Positions 9,282-17,564 of a stretch of 64,000 nucleotides of DNA are shown here, piece after piece (position 1 is the stretch's first letter; each line of letters starts with the position of its first letter). Under the pieces are notes generated by a model. It had not been told where the DNA came from, did no database searches, and was given only the letters and a program-made list of their open reading frames with translations. The stretch is from Atopobium massiliense (GTDB taxonomy: Bacteria > Actinomycetota > Coriobacteriia > Coriobacteriales > Atopobiaceae). The DNA lies in the NCBI GenBank assembly GCA_900343135.1, contig OPYK01000004.1, forward strand, positions 117,630 to 181,629, written 5' to 3'. Made by a program: the position numbers and the translations under genes.

Positions 9282-11213
9282 ATGAGCACACAACACACAT
9301 CATCAGAACGCACGCAAAAATTTAGTGTTAACGAAATACTAAAACAAATACAACAAGAGCAGCTAGAGCAGCTAAAACATACAAAACCATCAAGCGCGAG
9401 TGCTGACGTGACAACGCAAATTCCCGCTACAAACAACGCGACTAAACCTGAAGACAGCTCTCAAGCACATACGAAAAAAGCACCTGAGGCAAAAACTGAG
9501 GCACAACCTCAAGCAAAACCTCAAGCAAAACCTCAAGCAACCGCTACCAAGTCAGCACGAACAAGCGAGCAGGTAGACAAGGGCACGGCAGCACATGCAC
9601 AAGCCGCAAAACCAAACGCACAAGCAAGCACGCAACCAAATACAAAACCAAACACAAACCCAAACGAACAAGCACCAGTATCATTTAACGCGGCGCTTAC
9701 CAACCCAAAGGCCGATCTCGAAGCGCTCGACACACTCGAACGCACACTTGCAGCGTGGCGTTATGCAGCTGCCGAAATTGGTGGCCTTGGCATGTCTATC
9801 GACCCTGAAGGAGCCTCAACCGTCCGCGGCGACGTGCTTGCCAGCTTTGAACAACAACGCCGTGAGTTGCTGCTCAATCCTTCGACAACAGCGCTTCTTG
9901 ACCGCTTAAGCTGCCCTTCGGCTGTACTTACCGAACAGGCAACGATGCAGGTACGTGTACTTAAACAAGACATCAAAAAAATTGCCGGCGTACCGGTTTC
10001 GCTGGCGTCTGCATACCAAAAACTCCTCTGCGACGCTGATGCCGTGTGGCACCGCGCAAAAGCTCAAAACAACTGGGGCGCGTTTAGCGGCTATTTGGAG
10101 CAGATTATTGCACGCATGAAAGAAATTGCTCACACGAAAAACCCCGATGCCGACCCATACGATGTGTGGCTCAGCGAATTTGAAGACGGCCTGAATCAGG
10201 CGTATCTCGACGATATGTTTGAAAAGATAACTGCCTGCACAACACCTCTTATCGCGCAGATTGAACGCAAAAAGCAGCGCGGCTTTACCGTTACGCACGA
10301 TGTATTTAACGGTAAGTTTGATGAGCAGCGCCAATGGCAACTTGCCCGCGATTTGCTTAAACTCGAAGGGCTCGATCTTTCGCGCGTGTTGCTTATTCCA
10401 ACTGAGCACCCCTACTCCGAGGCACCGTCGTGTAGCTGGGGTATTATCGCAAGTCATGTGTACGAACACGACATTCTCTCTAACGTGTTTTCAATGTTTC
10501 ACGAGGGCGGTCACACCCTCTATGAGCTGGGTGTTAAGGACGATTATGAACGAACATCGCTTAAAGGCGGCACGTCATTTGGTATGCACGAAGCACAGTC
10601 GCGCTTTTTCGAAAATTACATCGCGCGCGACCGCTCATATATCCCCCACATTCTTGCGTGCATGACGAAGCATTTTCAAGGTCAGCTTGGTCGCGTAACG
10701 CCGAATCAGCTGTGGCGTGCAGCAAACGAAGTGCATCCCGAGGCTGTACGCTGCGATGCCGACGAGCTTACGTATTCTGCGCACATTATGATTCGCTATC
10801 AGCTTGAAAAGCGCCTGTTTAATGGATCGCTCAAGGTAGAAGACGTGCCCGATGCATGGAACAGCCTTACCCGTGAGCTTTTGGGCGTGGACGTGCCAGA
10901 TAATGCCCATGGTTGCCTGCAGGATATGCACTGGTCAAGTGGGTATATTGGCTACTTTGCAAGCTATGCATACGGCAACGTGATTGGCGCACAGCTGAGG
11001 CATCAAATGATGGAAGATGGCCTTATGTGGGATGCAATCTTGGCGTCGGGCGATATTCACCCCATTCGTCAATGGCTTAAAACCAACATTTGGCAATATG
11101 GTCGCTCAAAATCGACAATTGAACTTATGCAAGCAGCATGCCACGAACCTATTCGCACAGAATACTACCTCGACTACCTGCAAAAGAAGTTTACGTCGTT
11201 ATATAACCTGTAG
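9282..11213 (+). CDS. M32-family metallocarboxypeptidase with repetitive N-terminal extension
   Basis: A zinc carboxypeptidase (Taq/Pfu type) that removes C-terminal amino acids from peptides in the cytoplasm. The family signature is MFHEGGHTLYELGV with the HExxH at about residues 407-411, followed by the downstream glutamate helix (GMHEAQSRFFENYIARD) and the C-terminal SGYIGYFASYAYGNVIGAQL. The family is normally near 500 residues; this protein has 643. The first 135 or so are low-complexity, rich in Ala, Gln, Lys, Pro and Thr, and include a 12-base tandem repeat encoding KPQA units. GAAGGG lies just before the ATG. It heads a plus-strand group with dtd and mscL. Confidence 0.9.
   Translation: MSTQHTSSERTQKFSVNEILKQIQQEQLEQLKHTKPSSASADVTTQIPATNNATKPEDSSQAHTKKAPEAKTEAQPQAKPQAKPQATATKSARTSEQVDKGTAAHAQAAKPNAQASTQPNTKPNTNPNEQAPVSFNAALTNPKADLEALDTLERTLAAWRYAAAEIGGLGMSIDPEGASTVRGDVLASFEQQRRELLLNPSTTALLDRLSCPSAVLTEQATMQVRVLKQDIKKIAGVPVSLASAYQKLLCDADAVWHRAKAQNNWGAFSGYLEQIIARMKEIAHTKNPDADPYDVWLSEFEDGLNQAYLDDMFEKITACTTPLIAQIERKKQRGFTVTHDVFNGKFDEQRQWQLARDLLKLEGLDLSRVLLIPTEHPYSEAPSCSWGIIASHVYEHDILSNVFSMFHEGGHTLYELGVKDDYERTSLKGGTSFGMHEAQSRFFENYIARDRSYIPHILACMTKHFQGQLGRVTPNQLWRAANEVHPEAVRCDADELTYSAHIMIRYQLEKRLFNGSLKVEDVPDAWNSLTRELLGVDVPDNAHGCLQDMHWSSGYIGYFASYAYGNVIGAQLRHQMMEDGLMWDAILASGDIHPIRQWLKTNIWQYGRSKSTIELMQAACHEPIRTEYYLDYLQKKFTSLYNL
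9507..9542 (+). repeat. 12-base tandem repeat in the M32 peptidase gene
   Basis: Nearly three copies of CCTCAAGCAAAA lie in frame and encode Pro-Gln-Ala-Lys units of the N-terminal extension. Changes in copy number would alter the length without shifting the frame. Confidence 0.8.
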
Positions 11214-11325
11214 CCGCGAGCCGTGTGCTAGCCGCGGATCATACCGTTGTAAGCAAAAACCACACGTACAAACACGACTACCAAAAACCCATATAACGAG
11301 CGCAAAACGGACGCAAAGGAGACAG

Positions 11326-11781
11326 ATGAGGCTAGTATTACAGCGGGTGAGCACAGCAGATGTAGAAGTTGAAGGCACCTGTTGTGGCAGCTGCAGCATG
11401 GGGTACATGATTTTGGTGGGTATTGCACCTACGGATACGCGCGAAATTGTTGAGAAGATGTGGGAGAAAACAAAGCACCTGCGCGTGTTTGAAGACGAGC
11501 ACCAAAAAATGAATAAATCCCTGCTCGACGTAGGTGGAAGCATTCTTGCAATAAGCCAGTTTACGCTCTATGCAAACTGCCGCCATGGACGCAGGCCAAG
11601 TTTTACCGAAGCCGCGCGCCCCGACAGTGCCCGCGAGCTATACGACTATTTTTGTACGTGCATTCGCCGCGATGGCGTTGAACTGGATTGCGGCGTGTTT
11701 GGTGCAGATATGACCATTCATCTTACCTGTACAGGTCCGGTTACCATTATGCTCGACAGCAACGACGTGCTCAGTGCGTAG
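11326..11781 (+). CDS. dtd: D-aminoacyl-tRNA deacylase
   Basis: This enzyme hydrolyses D-amino acids (and glycine mischarged on tRNA-Ala) from tRNA, protecting translation. The 151-residue length is typical. Present are the opening MRLVLQRVSTADVEVEG, the catalytic-region motif SQFTLYANCRHGRRPSF, and the second motif TGPVTIMLDS. The first residue of the usual NSGPVT box is changed, but the GP pair that forms the cross-subunit cis-proline hook is kept. The start ATG follows AAAGGAG; a longer in-frame reading runs back into the peptidase gene and was rejected. Confidence 0.93.
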   Translation: MRLVLQRVSTADVEVEGTCCGSCSMGYMILVGIAPTDTREIVEKMWEKTKHLRVFEDEHQKMNKSLLDVGGSILAISQFTLYANCRHGRRPSFTEAARPDSARELYDYFCTCIRRDGVELDCGVFGADMTIHLTCTGPVTIMLDSNDVLSA

Positions 11782-11854
11782 CGCTCAAACTCATGCAAAC
11801 GCACGCAAACACGCACACACATCAAACGGCACCTACTCACTAGAAAGACCAAAA

Positions 11855-12292
11855 ATGAAGCAATTTTTTAAAGAGTTTAACGACTTTATCATGCGCGGCA
11901 ACGTTGTTGATATGGCAGTTGGTGTTATTATCGGTAGCGCATTTACCGCAATTGTAAATTCGCTGGTAAACAACATCATTTACCCAATCATTGCCTGCAT
12001 CACCGGTGGCGGCACTAATATCTACGGCCTCGTTGTGCCGGGCACTGCTATCGACTTTGGCGCTTTTTTAAGCGCAATTATCAACTTTGTTATCATTGCC
12101 TTTTTTATCTTTTTGATGGTAAAAGCACTCAACAAACTTGCAGCTAAAAGCAAAGATTTAGGGCTTATGAGCCACATGTCTCCCAAAGCCAAAGCGCACT
12201 GTCCGCTATGCCTTGAGCCAGTAGATACCAAGGCACAATATTGTCCGCACTGCACACAGGATATTCGCAGCATGGAAAAAGTGTACAAATAA
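11855..12292 (+). CDS. mscL: Large-conductance mechanosensitive channel with C-terminal zinc ribbon
   Basis: MscL opens under membrane tension to release solutes on osmotic downshock. Residues 1-100 are a full MscL: the amphipathic start MKQFFKEFNDFIMRGNVVDMAVGVIIGSAFTAIVNSLVNNI (first membrane segment), a periplasmic loop, and a second membrane segment (FLSAIINFVIIAFFIFLMVK). The usual cytoplasmic bundle is then followed by CPLC and CPHC pairs about 15 residues apart, a zinc-ribbon pattern not part of the E. coli-type channel. The ATG is preceded by AGAAAG. The gene stands about 70 bases after dtd. Confidence 0.93.
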   Translation: MKQFFKEFNDFIMRGNVVDMAVGVIIGSAFTAIVNSLVNNIIYPIIACITGGGTNIYGLVVPGTAIDFGAFLSAIINFVIIAFFIFLMVKALNKLAAKSKDLGLMSHMSPKAKAHCPLCLEPVDTKAQYCPHCTQDIRSMEKVYK

Positions 12293-12293
12293 C

Positions 12294-12374
12294 CACACGC
12301 CTAAGCTCTGCACGCGTGGACGTATGCACATTCAAGGGTCACGCAACAAAAACTCACACGCCTAAGCTCTGCAC
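12294..12374. repeat. Pair of 20-base direct repeats downstream of mscL
   Basis: CACACGCCTAAGCTCTGCAC occurs at 12294-12313 and again, identically, at 12355-12374. The copies are 61 bases apart. They lie between the convergent mscL and a small minus-strand gene. I see no transposase or integrase near them. Confidence 0.75.
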
Positions 12375-12399
12375 AACGTACGATTTATACCGTACGTTG
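12374..12399. promoter_or_regulatory. Inverted repeat CAACGTACG, possible hairpin
   Basis: Nine-base perfect arms surround an 8-base loop (ATTTATAC). There is no T run on either strand, so it may be a weak transcript end or a protein site. The half-site is the same as in the palindrome upstream of oppB. Confidence 0.35.
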
Positions 12400-12446
12400 C
12401 ACGTTAGGTACGCAAGTCGCCTATGCAAATTTGTGAGTGTATAACC

Positions 12447-12782
12447 TTATAAGATTGGTCGTCCGTGCTGAGCTTGTGCGAAAGCACGCTGCACGGCCGC
12501 AGTAATATGAGCGAGCATCGTTCGTGTGGAAGGATGCACCGGAGCGTCTGCTGCACGCTGAAATTGGTGGCAGACGTTATCGGTACGCAGATATTCATTG
12601 CCAAATGGATCGACTTTTGGTACAAGACCAGATGGCGTAAGCGCAAAATAGGCATCGGTACCAGTGTCGATATGAGGATTACCTAAGGTGTAACCCTTAG
12701 AGCATGTTGCTTGATACAATCCAGACTTTTTATTACGCATACAATTGCAAAAAACGCAATCTGAGCATGAAAACCCAGGCAT
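12447..12782 (-). CDS. Small Cys-rich protein of unknown function
   Basis: I do not recognise this 111-residue protein. Its N-terminus is rich in cysteine (FSCSDCVFCNC, then a fourth cluster ATCSKGY), which suggests a metal or Fe-S site. The middle has a charged, aromatic stretch (VDPFGNEYLRTDNVCHQF) and the C-terminus a predicted amphipathic helix. No signal peptide or membrane segment is seen. It lies downstream of the secreted nuclease gene on the same strand, separated by about 180 bases. The reading frame is open throughout and has plausible codon use, but a role cannot be assigned. Confidence 0.6.
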   Translation of the reverse strand: MPGFSCSDCVFCNCMRNKKSGLYQATCSKGYTLGNPHIDTGTDAYFALTPSGLVPKVDPFGNEYLRTDNVCHQFQRAADAPVHPSTRTMLAHITAAVQRAFAQAQHGRPIL

Positions 12783-12960
12783 AGCACGTCCTTAACAACC
12801 TACGTCACGCGCAGTGTACATTGTATACAGCGCAGATTGACGATGAATTTTATAACCTAAATGATTTTAGTAATTTGCGCCCAGGTTGCAATATCTTTTG
12901 TATGAGCTCCACATTCTATACATTGTCACCATAATTTGGCTCTATCAAAGCCGCTGCGGC

Positions 12961-13740
12961 TTATGTACGCTGGCAGAACGCCCCAGTATGATAGTCGATA
13001 TCATAGCCGTGTGCCGCATTATATACTTCTACCTCTTCATTTATAGACCCATCGGACGATAGCATGTCAACCACAACGCTCCGCGGAATGCACTCATCGT
13101 CCACGTAAAGCGGCGTAACAATATATTGAATGGTGCCCTGTGGATGCTGCACCAGCCAATTGCGACATACCGTTTCGCTATAGGCCATGCCACCCTGCTC
13201 GTTATTTGCACCAACGTTTTGCATACGCGTGCCGCACACCATGTTTTCACGCTGGTCAGGACCGCCAAGCGACTTTGCCAGCATGTGACTGCGATTCCAA
13301 AACCAGCCGTGATAAGGTCTACCACCAGGAATATCAATGCGAACTTTTTTGTTTTTACCCCAGCCCGAAGGCTCGCCCATATCAGCAGCACGCTCGCGCG
13401 CACTTCCCTGCTTCATCATGGCATACGTAACACACGCGCGCACGGGCAACGTGCGACCTTGCGCATCAAGCCCGCTCAAACGTATATCTCCAGGTTCAAG
13501 AGGCGTCTCAACGCACGCCGCACCAACATGCCGCACGTAATCGGGATACTGAAGCACGTTATACGACGTTGGCGCAGAAAGCCGCTCACCTGTGCGCTGC
13601 TGCACACTAACCGGCTGCCAGGACGCAGGCAATAAGCGTGCAAACGGCGTTGCGACTAGCGCAAACGACGCGAGAGCTAGCGTAGCTGCAAAGCTTAAGC
13701 GCGCTTTTCTTATGTGAGATGTTACGCGTGTATGTCTCAT
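12961..13740 (-). CDS. Secreted DNA/RNA non-specific endonuclease (EndA/Spd-like)
   Basis: A predicted extracellular or membrane-anchored nuclease that cleaves DNA without strong sequence preference. After a basic start and a hydrophobic signal or anchor (LSFAATLALASFALVATPFARLLP, residues 15-38), the ββα-metal core carries WNRSHMLAKSLGGPDQRENMVCGTRMQN; the NRSH histidine is the presumed general base and the downstream asparagine binds metal. Streptococcal Spd/EndA nucleases share the H-x-x-A-x-S-L-G-G layout. Its ATG has no strong ribosome binding site, and it lies 100 bases after the carrier-protein gene. It could feed on host DNA or take part in DNA uptake; neither is shown. Confidence 0.85.
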   Translation of the reverse strand: MRHTRVTSHIRKARLSFAATLALASFALVATPFARLLPASWQPVSVQQRTGERLSAPTSYNVLQYPDYVRHVGAACVETPLEPGDIRLSGLDAQGRTLPVRACVTYAMMKQGSARERAADMGEPSGWGKNKKVRIDIPGGRPYHGWFWNRSHMLAKSLGGPDQRENMVCGTRMQNVGANNEQGGMAYSETVCRNWLVQHPQGTIQYIVTPLYVDDECIPRSVVVDMLSSDGSINEEVEVYNAAHGYDIDYHTGAFCQRT

Positions 13741-13840
13741 GGCTGAAGAATTATATCAACAAGTATAAGCCTACGCACGCATAGCAGCTGTGCGCGCACG
13801 CAACGGCTGCACACGCGGGCTATCTGTTGACACTAGCGCG

Positions 13841-14083
13841 CTATTCGTTAGCCAGGCGCTGAATCATGGCACAAATGGCCTGCGCACTGTTAAAGTTTTC
13901 GGGAACGATGTCTTTTGCAGGAACCGAAACGTCAAATTCGTCATCAATAGCGCTAATAACTGCAAGAATATCAAACGAGTCGAGCACGCGGTTGTCAACC
14001 AGCTTATCTTCGGTAGCAAAATCTACTTCGTCATTAATATCTGAAAGCATTGCAATAACTGCATCAAGGGTAATATCGTCCAT
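13841..14083 (-). CDS. Acyl/aminoacyl carrier protein (DltC-like)
   Basis: An 80-residue phosphopantetheine carrier protein. The attachment serine is S36 in the DSF motif (NRVLDSFDILAV), and the acidic helix 2/helix 3 pattern (AIDDEFDVSVPAKDIVPENF) is typical of DltC and NRPS-type stand-alone carriers. The ATG is preceded by AGGAG. It sits directly after the decarboxylase gene and in the same direction as the adenylating enzyme, which would charge it with an amino acid. Fatty-acid ACP is less likely because no fab genes are near and the serine motif is DSF rather than DSL. Confidence 0.88.
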   Translation of the reverse strand: MDDITLDAVIAMLSDINDEVDFATEDKLVDNRVLDSFDILAVISAIDDEFDVSVPAKDIVPENFNSAQAICAMIQRLANE

Positions 14084-14129
14084 GAGTATCTCCTGAAGTT
14101 GTCTATAGAACACACCAATGCCGCAAACC

Positions 14130-15494
14130 TTAGGACATACAGGCGCAGTTTATTGAACTTGTATGAATCGGCTTGCGCACGCACACATAGTGCTCGGAAT
14201 CATAGTACAACACAACACTCGGCAATGTACGACTTAAAAATAAATACATAGCCTCGGTAACGGAATATGCCCCAATGTGTTGAAACGCCACCAAATCGCC
14301 CATTGCAAGCGATGCCTCAAACTCACGCACAAGCACATCTGCAGTAGTACACAGGCTACCGCACAGCGTCCACCTGCGCATTTGTCGCGCGGGTGCAGGA
14401 TTCGCTACGCCGCTGCCATCACATGCAGGCGACGCATCACCCGGCAGCACATCGATATGCGGGCACTTAAGTCCCATCATTTGTCCAAGATAGGCAACAT
14501 GGTTAATTCCGCCATCAATAAATGCATAATAACTATCGCTATCTGCGCCTTGTTTAACATCAACAATGCGTGAAACATAGGTGCCGCACGCACTTGCCAA
14601 AAAACGTCCCATTTCTATGCAGATATCAACCTTTTGTGCAAGCTTCTGCAAGAGTGGTGCAAGTTCACGCGCAGGCGCATATGTATCGCTCATATCATCA
14701 TCAACAAAATACGGATACGCCAAACCAGGACCATACTCCAGGAGCTGAGCGCGCCATCCATAGGTGTCATACAGCTCGTCGATAAAGTTTGACAAAAACG
14801 CAAGCTCTTTTTGCTGACGAGCAAGTTTTTTGCGTTGTGTACCCACAAAATAGTGAATGCCTACAAATTCAAGCAAAGGAAAGGTATCCCGCGCAGCAAT
14901 AAGCGCCTCAAGGTCGCTTTGAGCCATGCCAAACTGGCTTTTTGCATTAAGGCGAAGCAAAACAGGAACGCGGGAATACGCGAGCTCACCTGCAGCATGA
15001 AGCGTAGTAGCAACACGATTAATAGCCTCAAGCTGAAGCGGCGACTCCGCAGTAATTACCCCAACGTGATAAGAGAGCGCTACACGTATATCGTCTGGCT
15101 GTTTGCACACACCCGAATACACAATACGCGCGCCAGGAATATGCTGAGCTATGCAAATATCAAGCTCGCCTGGACTACAAACTTCGAGCTTGTAATGCTC
15201 GCTATGAGCGGCAGAAGTTAAAAACGGATTAGCTTTCATAGAATAGCACATGGATATACGCGCGGAGACGTTTACATCCGCAGAGCTCAAGATGTCCCTT
15301 GTTTTAGCTAAGCGTGCACGAAATGCCGGCACATTAAAGATGTACGTGGGTGTTGTATGCGTGCGGGCTATTTCCGTAAGACACGCAGCATCAATTGCCG
15401 CTTCGTGCGCAGAATCATCGTGAGCAGCGTCATGTTGAGCGGCAGCGGTATGAATAGGTACATTGTGAGCGGATACATCGTGTGCGGTTTTCAT
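14130..15494 (-). CDS. Fold-type III PLP-dependent amino acid decarboxylase (LysA/BtrK-like)
   Basis: A pyridoxal-phosphate enzyme of the diaminopimelate/ornithine decarboxylase family. The PLP lysine is in YSMKANPFL near residue 86. A phosphate/substrate loop reads EYGPGLAYPYF, EMGRFLASACG replaces the usual E-x-GR box, and the active-site cysteine is probably that in SLCTTADVL (usually CES-D). An N-terminal tail of about 35 residues is rich in His, Ala and Asp. Its neighbours are a carrier protein and an adenylating enzyme, so the substrate may be a carrier-bound amino acid, as for BtrK of butirosin synthesis. Free diaminopimelate or a basic amino acid remains possible. The start ATG follows AAGAGGAA. 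Confidence 0.85.
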   Translation of the reverse strand: MKTAHDVSAHNVPIHTAAAQHDAAHDDSAHEAAIDAACLTEIARTHTTPTYIFNVPAFRARLAKTRDILSSADVNVSARISMCYSMKANPFLTSAAHSEHYKLEVCSPGELDICIAQHIPGARIVYSGVCKQPDDIRVALSYHVGVITAESPLQLEAINRVATTLHAAGELAYSRVPVLLRLNAKSQFGMAQSDLEALIAARDTFPLLEFVGIHYFVGTQRKKLARQQKELAFLSNFIDELYDTYGWRAQLLEYGPGLAYPYFVDDDMSDTYAPARELAPLLQKLAQKVDICIEMGRFLASACGTYVSRIVDVKQGADSDSYYAFIDGGINHVAYLGQMMGLKCPHIDVLPGDASPACDGSGVANPAPARQMRRWTLCGSLCTTADVLVREFEASLAMGDLVAFQHIGAYSVTEAMYLFLSRTLPSVVLYYDSEHYVCVRKPIHTSSINCACMS

Positions 15495-15641
15495 AGTTCC
15501 TCTTCCATGTGTTAACCTTGCACAAACTGTGCCACGGTCGCGTATGCATACGAGCAGGTAGAAGGCAAGTACAGCAAAGCCAATCTACGCGCATCCCAAA
15601 CGCAAAACCCATGTCCAAACCCAAGGAGCCTAAATGAACTC

Positions 15642-17198
15642 CTACAGCTCAGCCAGTTTGTTTCTATCAACCTTACCATTTTTAGTAAGTGGCATCGCCG
15701 GCACGTTGTTTGTGGTATTTGGTATCATAAACGCAGGTAATAGCGTGTGCAGCGTATGCACAAGCTCATCTTTTTCGCAGGCACCAACATAGTATAAATG
15801 CAGGCGGTGCTTTTTACTATCGTACAAGCAAATTGCCTGCTCAACACCAGAAACAGACGTGGCAGCAGCCTCAATATCCCCAAGCTCAATGCGATGACCT
15901 AAGTGCTTTATCTGAAAATCTTTACGTGATGCATATACTAAGTTGTGTGCATCATCAAAATACGCCATGTCGCCCGTCCGATACACCCGCTCTAACCAGC
16001 GCGTATGCAGCGGATTTTGAACAAACGCCGCAGCTGTTTTTTCGCTATCGGCAAAATACCCAAGCCCCACTGCCCTGCCGGCAACACAAATTTCGCCCTG
16101 GCAATGCGGCTCGCTAATTTCTTGATTGTTTTCATCAAGCAGGTAGATGCGCTCATTATCAAACGCATGACCCATGGGGATAACTTCGTTATTTTCGTAA
16201 GGACGATCAACAATAAAATAAGCGCAGTTGCACGTAATTTCGGTAGGCCCATACAAATTTACAAACATGCAAGTATCCGCCATGTACGACTGCCATTTGC
16301 GCAGCTGCTTGGGCGGCATAACCTCACCCGAAAACATAACGCGACGAATGGTAGTTGGGCACGCATATTCAAACCCGTTCATAATTGATACAAAACACAG
16401 CGCACTTACCGCCCATACCAGCACCGTTACGCGGTGCTCGATAAGGTAATCCATGAGTTTTGTGGGAATGCTAAAGTATTCGCGCGGAATAATAACGAGC
16501 GTAGCACCAAGATACCAACACGAATAAATGTCTTTTACCGAAACGTCAAAATCGAACGGCGCTTGATTGGCAAAAATATCGTTTGACGCAAGCTCAAATG
16601 TTGACGTAAACACGGGAATAAAATCGAGCACGGAGCTATGCGCTATCACAACGCCTTTGGGTGTTCCGGTACTTCCACTCGTAAAGTTTACATACATAGG
16701 GTCAACGTCGCACATCTGCGCACGTACGCAGGCAAGCTCTAAGGATAGCGGCTGTGTACATTGACGCGCACACACAGTCTGAGAAGGCAAACACGAAAGG
16801 TTTACAACATCACTCAACGCTACGACACGATACGCAGTGTTGGCAAGCGCAGCTTGCAGCGTTTCTACCAAATCGTCTTGTGCAACAACAAGAACAGGAT
16901 CGAGCGTTTCAATACAATGTTTTGTGCGCGCTGTAGGTTGGCGCGTATCTAATATCGAATAAAAATCGCCTGCATACAGCACAGCACACATGCCGACAAG
17001 CGCTCGAACGCTTTTCTCGAGATAAAACGCAACAGCACGCCTCGGCGTTGCATGATACGTTGTAATGAGTTTTTGACCACTAGCTTGTGCTGCACAAAGA
17101 AGTTGTGCATAGGTAAGTGCCTCATGCGGATCTAACGCCGCAACATGGATTGGATACTGAGCAGCAGATGCTTCAAGCCACTGTAGCACGGATTTCAT
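15642..17198 (-). CDS. Amino acid adenylating enzyme (DltA/NRPS A-domain-like ligase)
   Basis: This ANL-superfamily enzyme is predicted to activate an amino acid with ATP and load it onto the neighbouring carrier protein. The 518 residues show the core motifs in order: FTSGSTGTPKGVV (near residue 169), FDFDVSVKDIY with the aspartate that binds the amino group in A-domains, NLYGPTE, YRTGDMAYF, and the C-terminal KNGKVDR lysine. The length and stand-alone form resemble DltA. I prefer the ATG spaced from GAAGGA over one two codons upstream. It leads a minus-strand unit with the decarboxylase (147-base gap) and the carrier protein. Amino acid identity cannot be read reliably. Confidence 0.87.
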   Translation of the reverse strand: MKSVLQWLEASAAQYPIHVAALDPHEALTYAQLLCAAQASGQKLITTYHATPRRAVAFYLEKSVRALVGMCAVLYAGDFYSILDTRQPTARTKHCIETLDPVLVVAQDDLVETLQAALANTAYRVVALSDVVNLSCLPSQTVCARQCTQPLSLELACVRAQMCDVDPMYVNFTSGSTGTPKGVVIAHSSVLDFIPVFTSTFELASNDIFANQAPFDFDVSVKDIYSCWYLGATLVIIPREYFSIPTKLMDYLIEHRVTVLVWAVSALCFVSIMNGFEYACPTTIRRVMFSGEVMPPKQLRKWQSYMADTCMFVNLYGPTEITCNCAYFIVDRPYENNEVIPMGHAFDNERIYLLDENNQEISEPHCQGEICVAGRAVGLGYFADSEKTAAAFVQNPLHTRWLERVYRTGDMAYFDDAHNLVYASRKDFQIKHLGHRIELGDIEAAATSVSGVEQAICLYDSKKHRLHLYYVGACEKDELVHTLHTLLPAFMIPNTTNNVPAMPLTKNGKVDRNKLAEL

Positions 17199-17564
17199 AT
17201 GCATCCTTCATCGTGCAAAATAGCAGGTAAGGCGCGCTCAAGTAATTCAGCCATCTAGCTAAAACAACGTATTGGCACTACCTGCTTATAAACTAACCAA
17301 TAAACACAACAAAGCGCATGAGTTACCATGCCCAACGATAATTTCATGCGCTTATGCGTTCATTTCATTATGACAAAGGCTCTTGCATCATGCAAATTTT
17401 TACGAGTAATCATCACATTTGCGCACAGGCAAGCCTGCAAATGCCGTATGCTTATATCACGGCACAGCTCAACAATGCTGCTGTGGTACACACAACCACA
17501 CGCCACAGGGGCCGTCCATCGAAACGCGCAAAACCGCTGCTACAACCACACGATAAGGATGCTC
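17199..17564. other. Divergent gap between the adenylating enzyme and helicase genes
   Basis: These about 365 bases lie between divergent genes. They contain a ten-base perfect inverted repeat (AAGCGCATGA at 17312 and TCATGCGCTT at 17344). The helicase frame stays open leftwards from its start, but the extension lacks a ribosome binding site and conserved sequence. Promoters for both genes should be here; none is clear. Confidence 0.35.

Noticed and set aside
9507..9542. Tandem repeats considered as a CRISPR-like array
   Set aside because: Units are 12 bases with no spacers and lie in frame inside a gene. The same reasoning rejects the arrays at 27365 and 40306.
11017..11325. Longer dtd reading that overlaps the M32 peptidase gene
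   Set aside because: Dtd proteins begin MRxVxQRV, which is exactly at the ATG after AAAGGAG; the extra part is a shadow of the peptidase frame.
12940..12965. Short GC-rich stem at the nuclease stop codon as a terminator
   Set aside because: Only five base pairs outside a tight loop and a weak T tract; not strong enough to call.
14130..15494. Simple lysA call for the PLP decarboxylase
   Set aside because: The fold matches, but the cysteine and glutamate motifs deviate from the diaminopimelate enzyme and the neighbours are a ligase and a carrier protein, so no lysA symbol is given.
17328..17564. 79-residue N-terminal extension of the helicase
   Set aside because: Basic and Cys-rich with no family match and no ribosome binding site; a good site precedes a later ATG.
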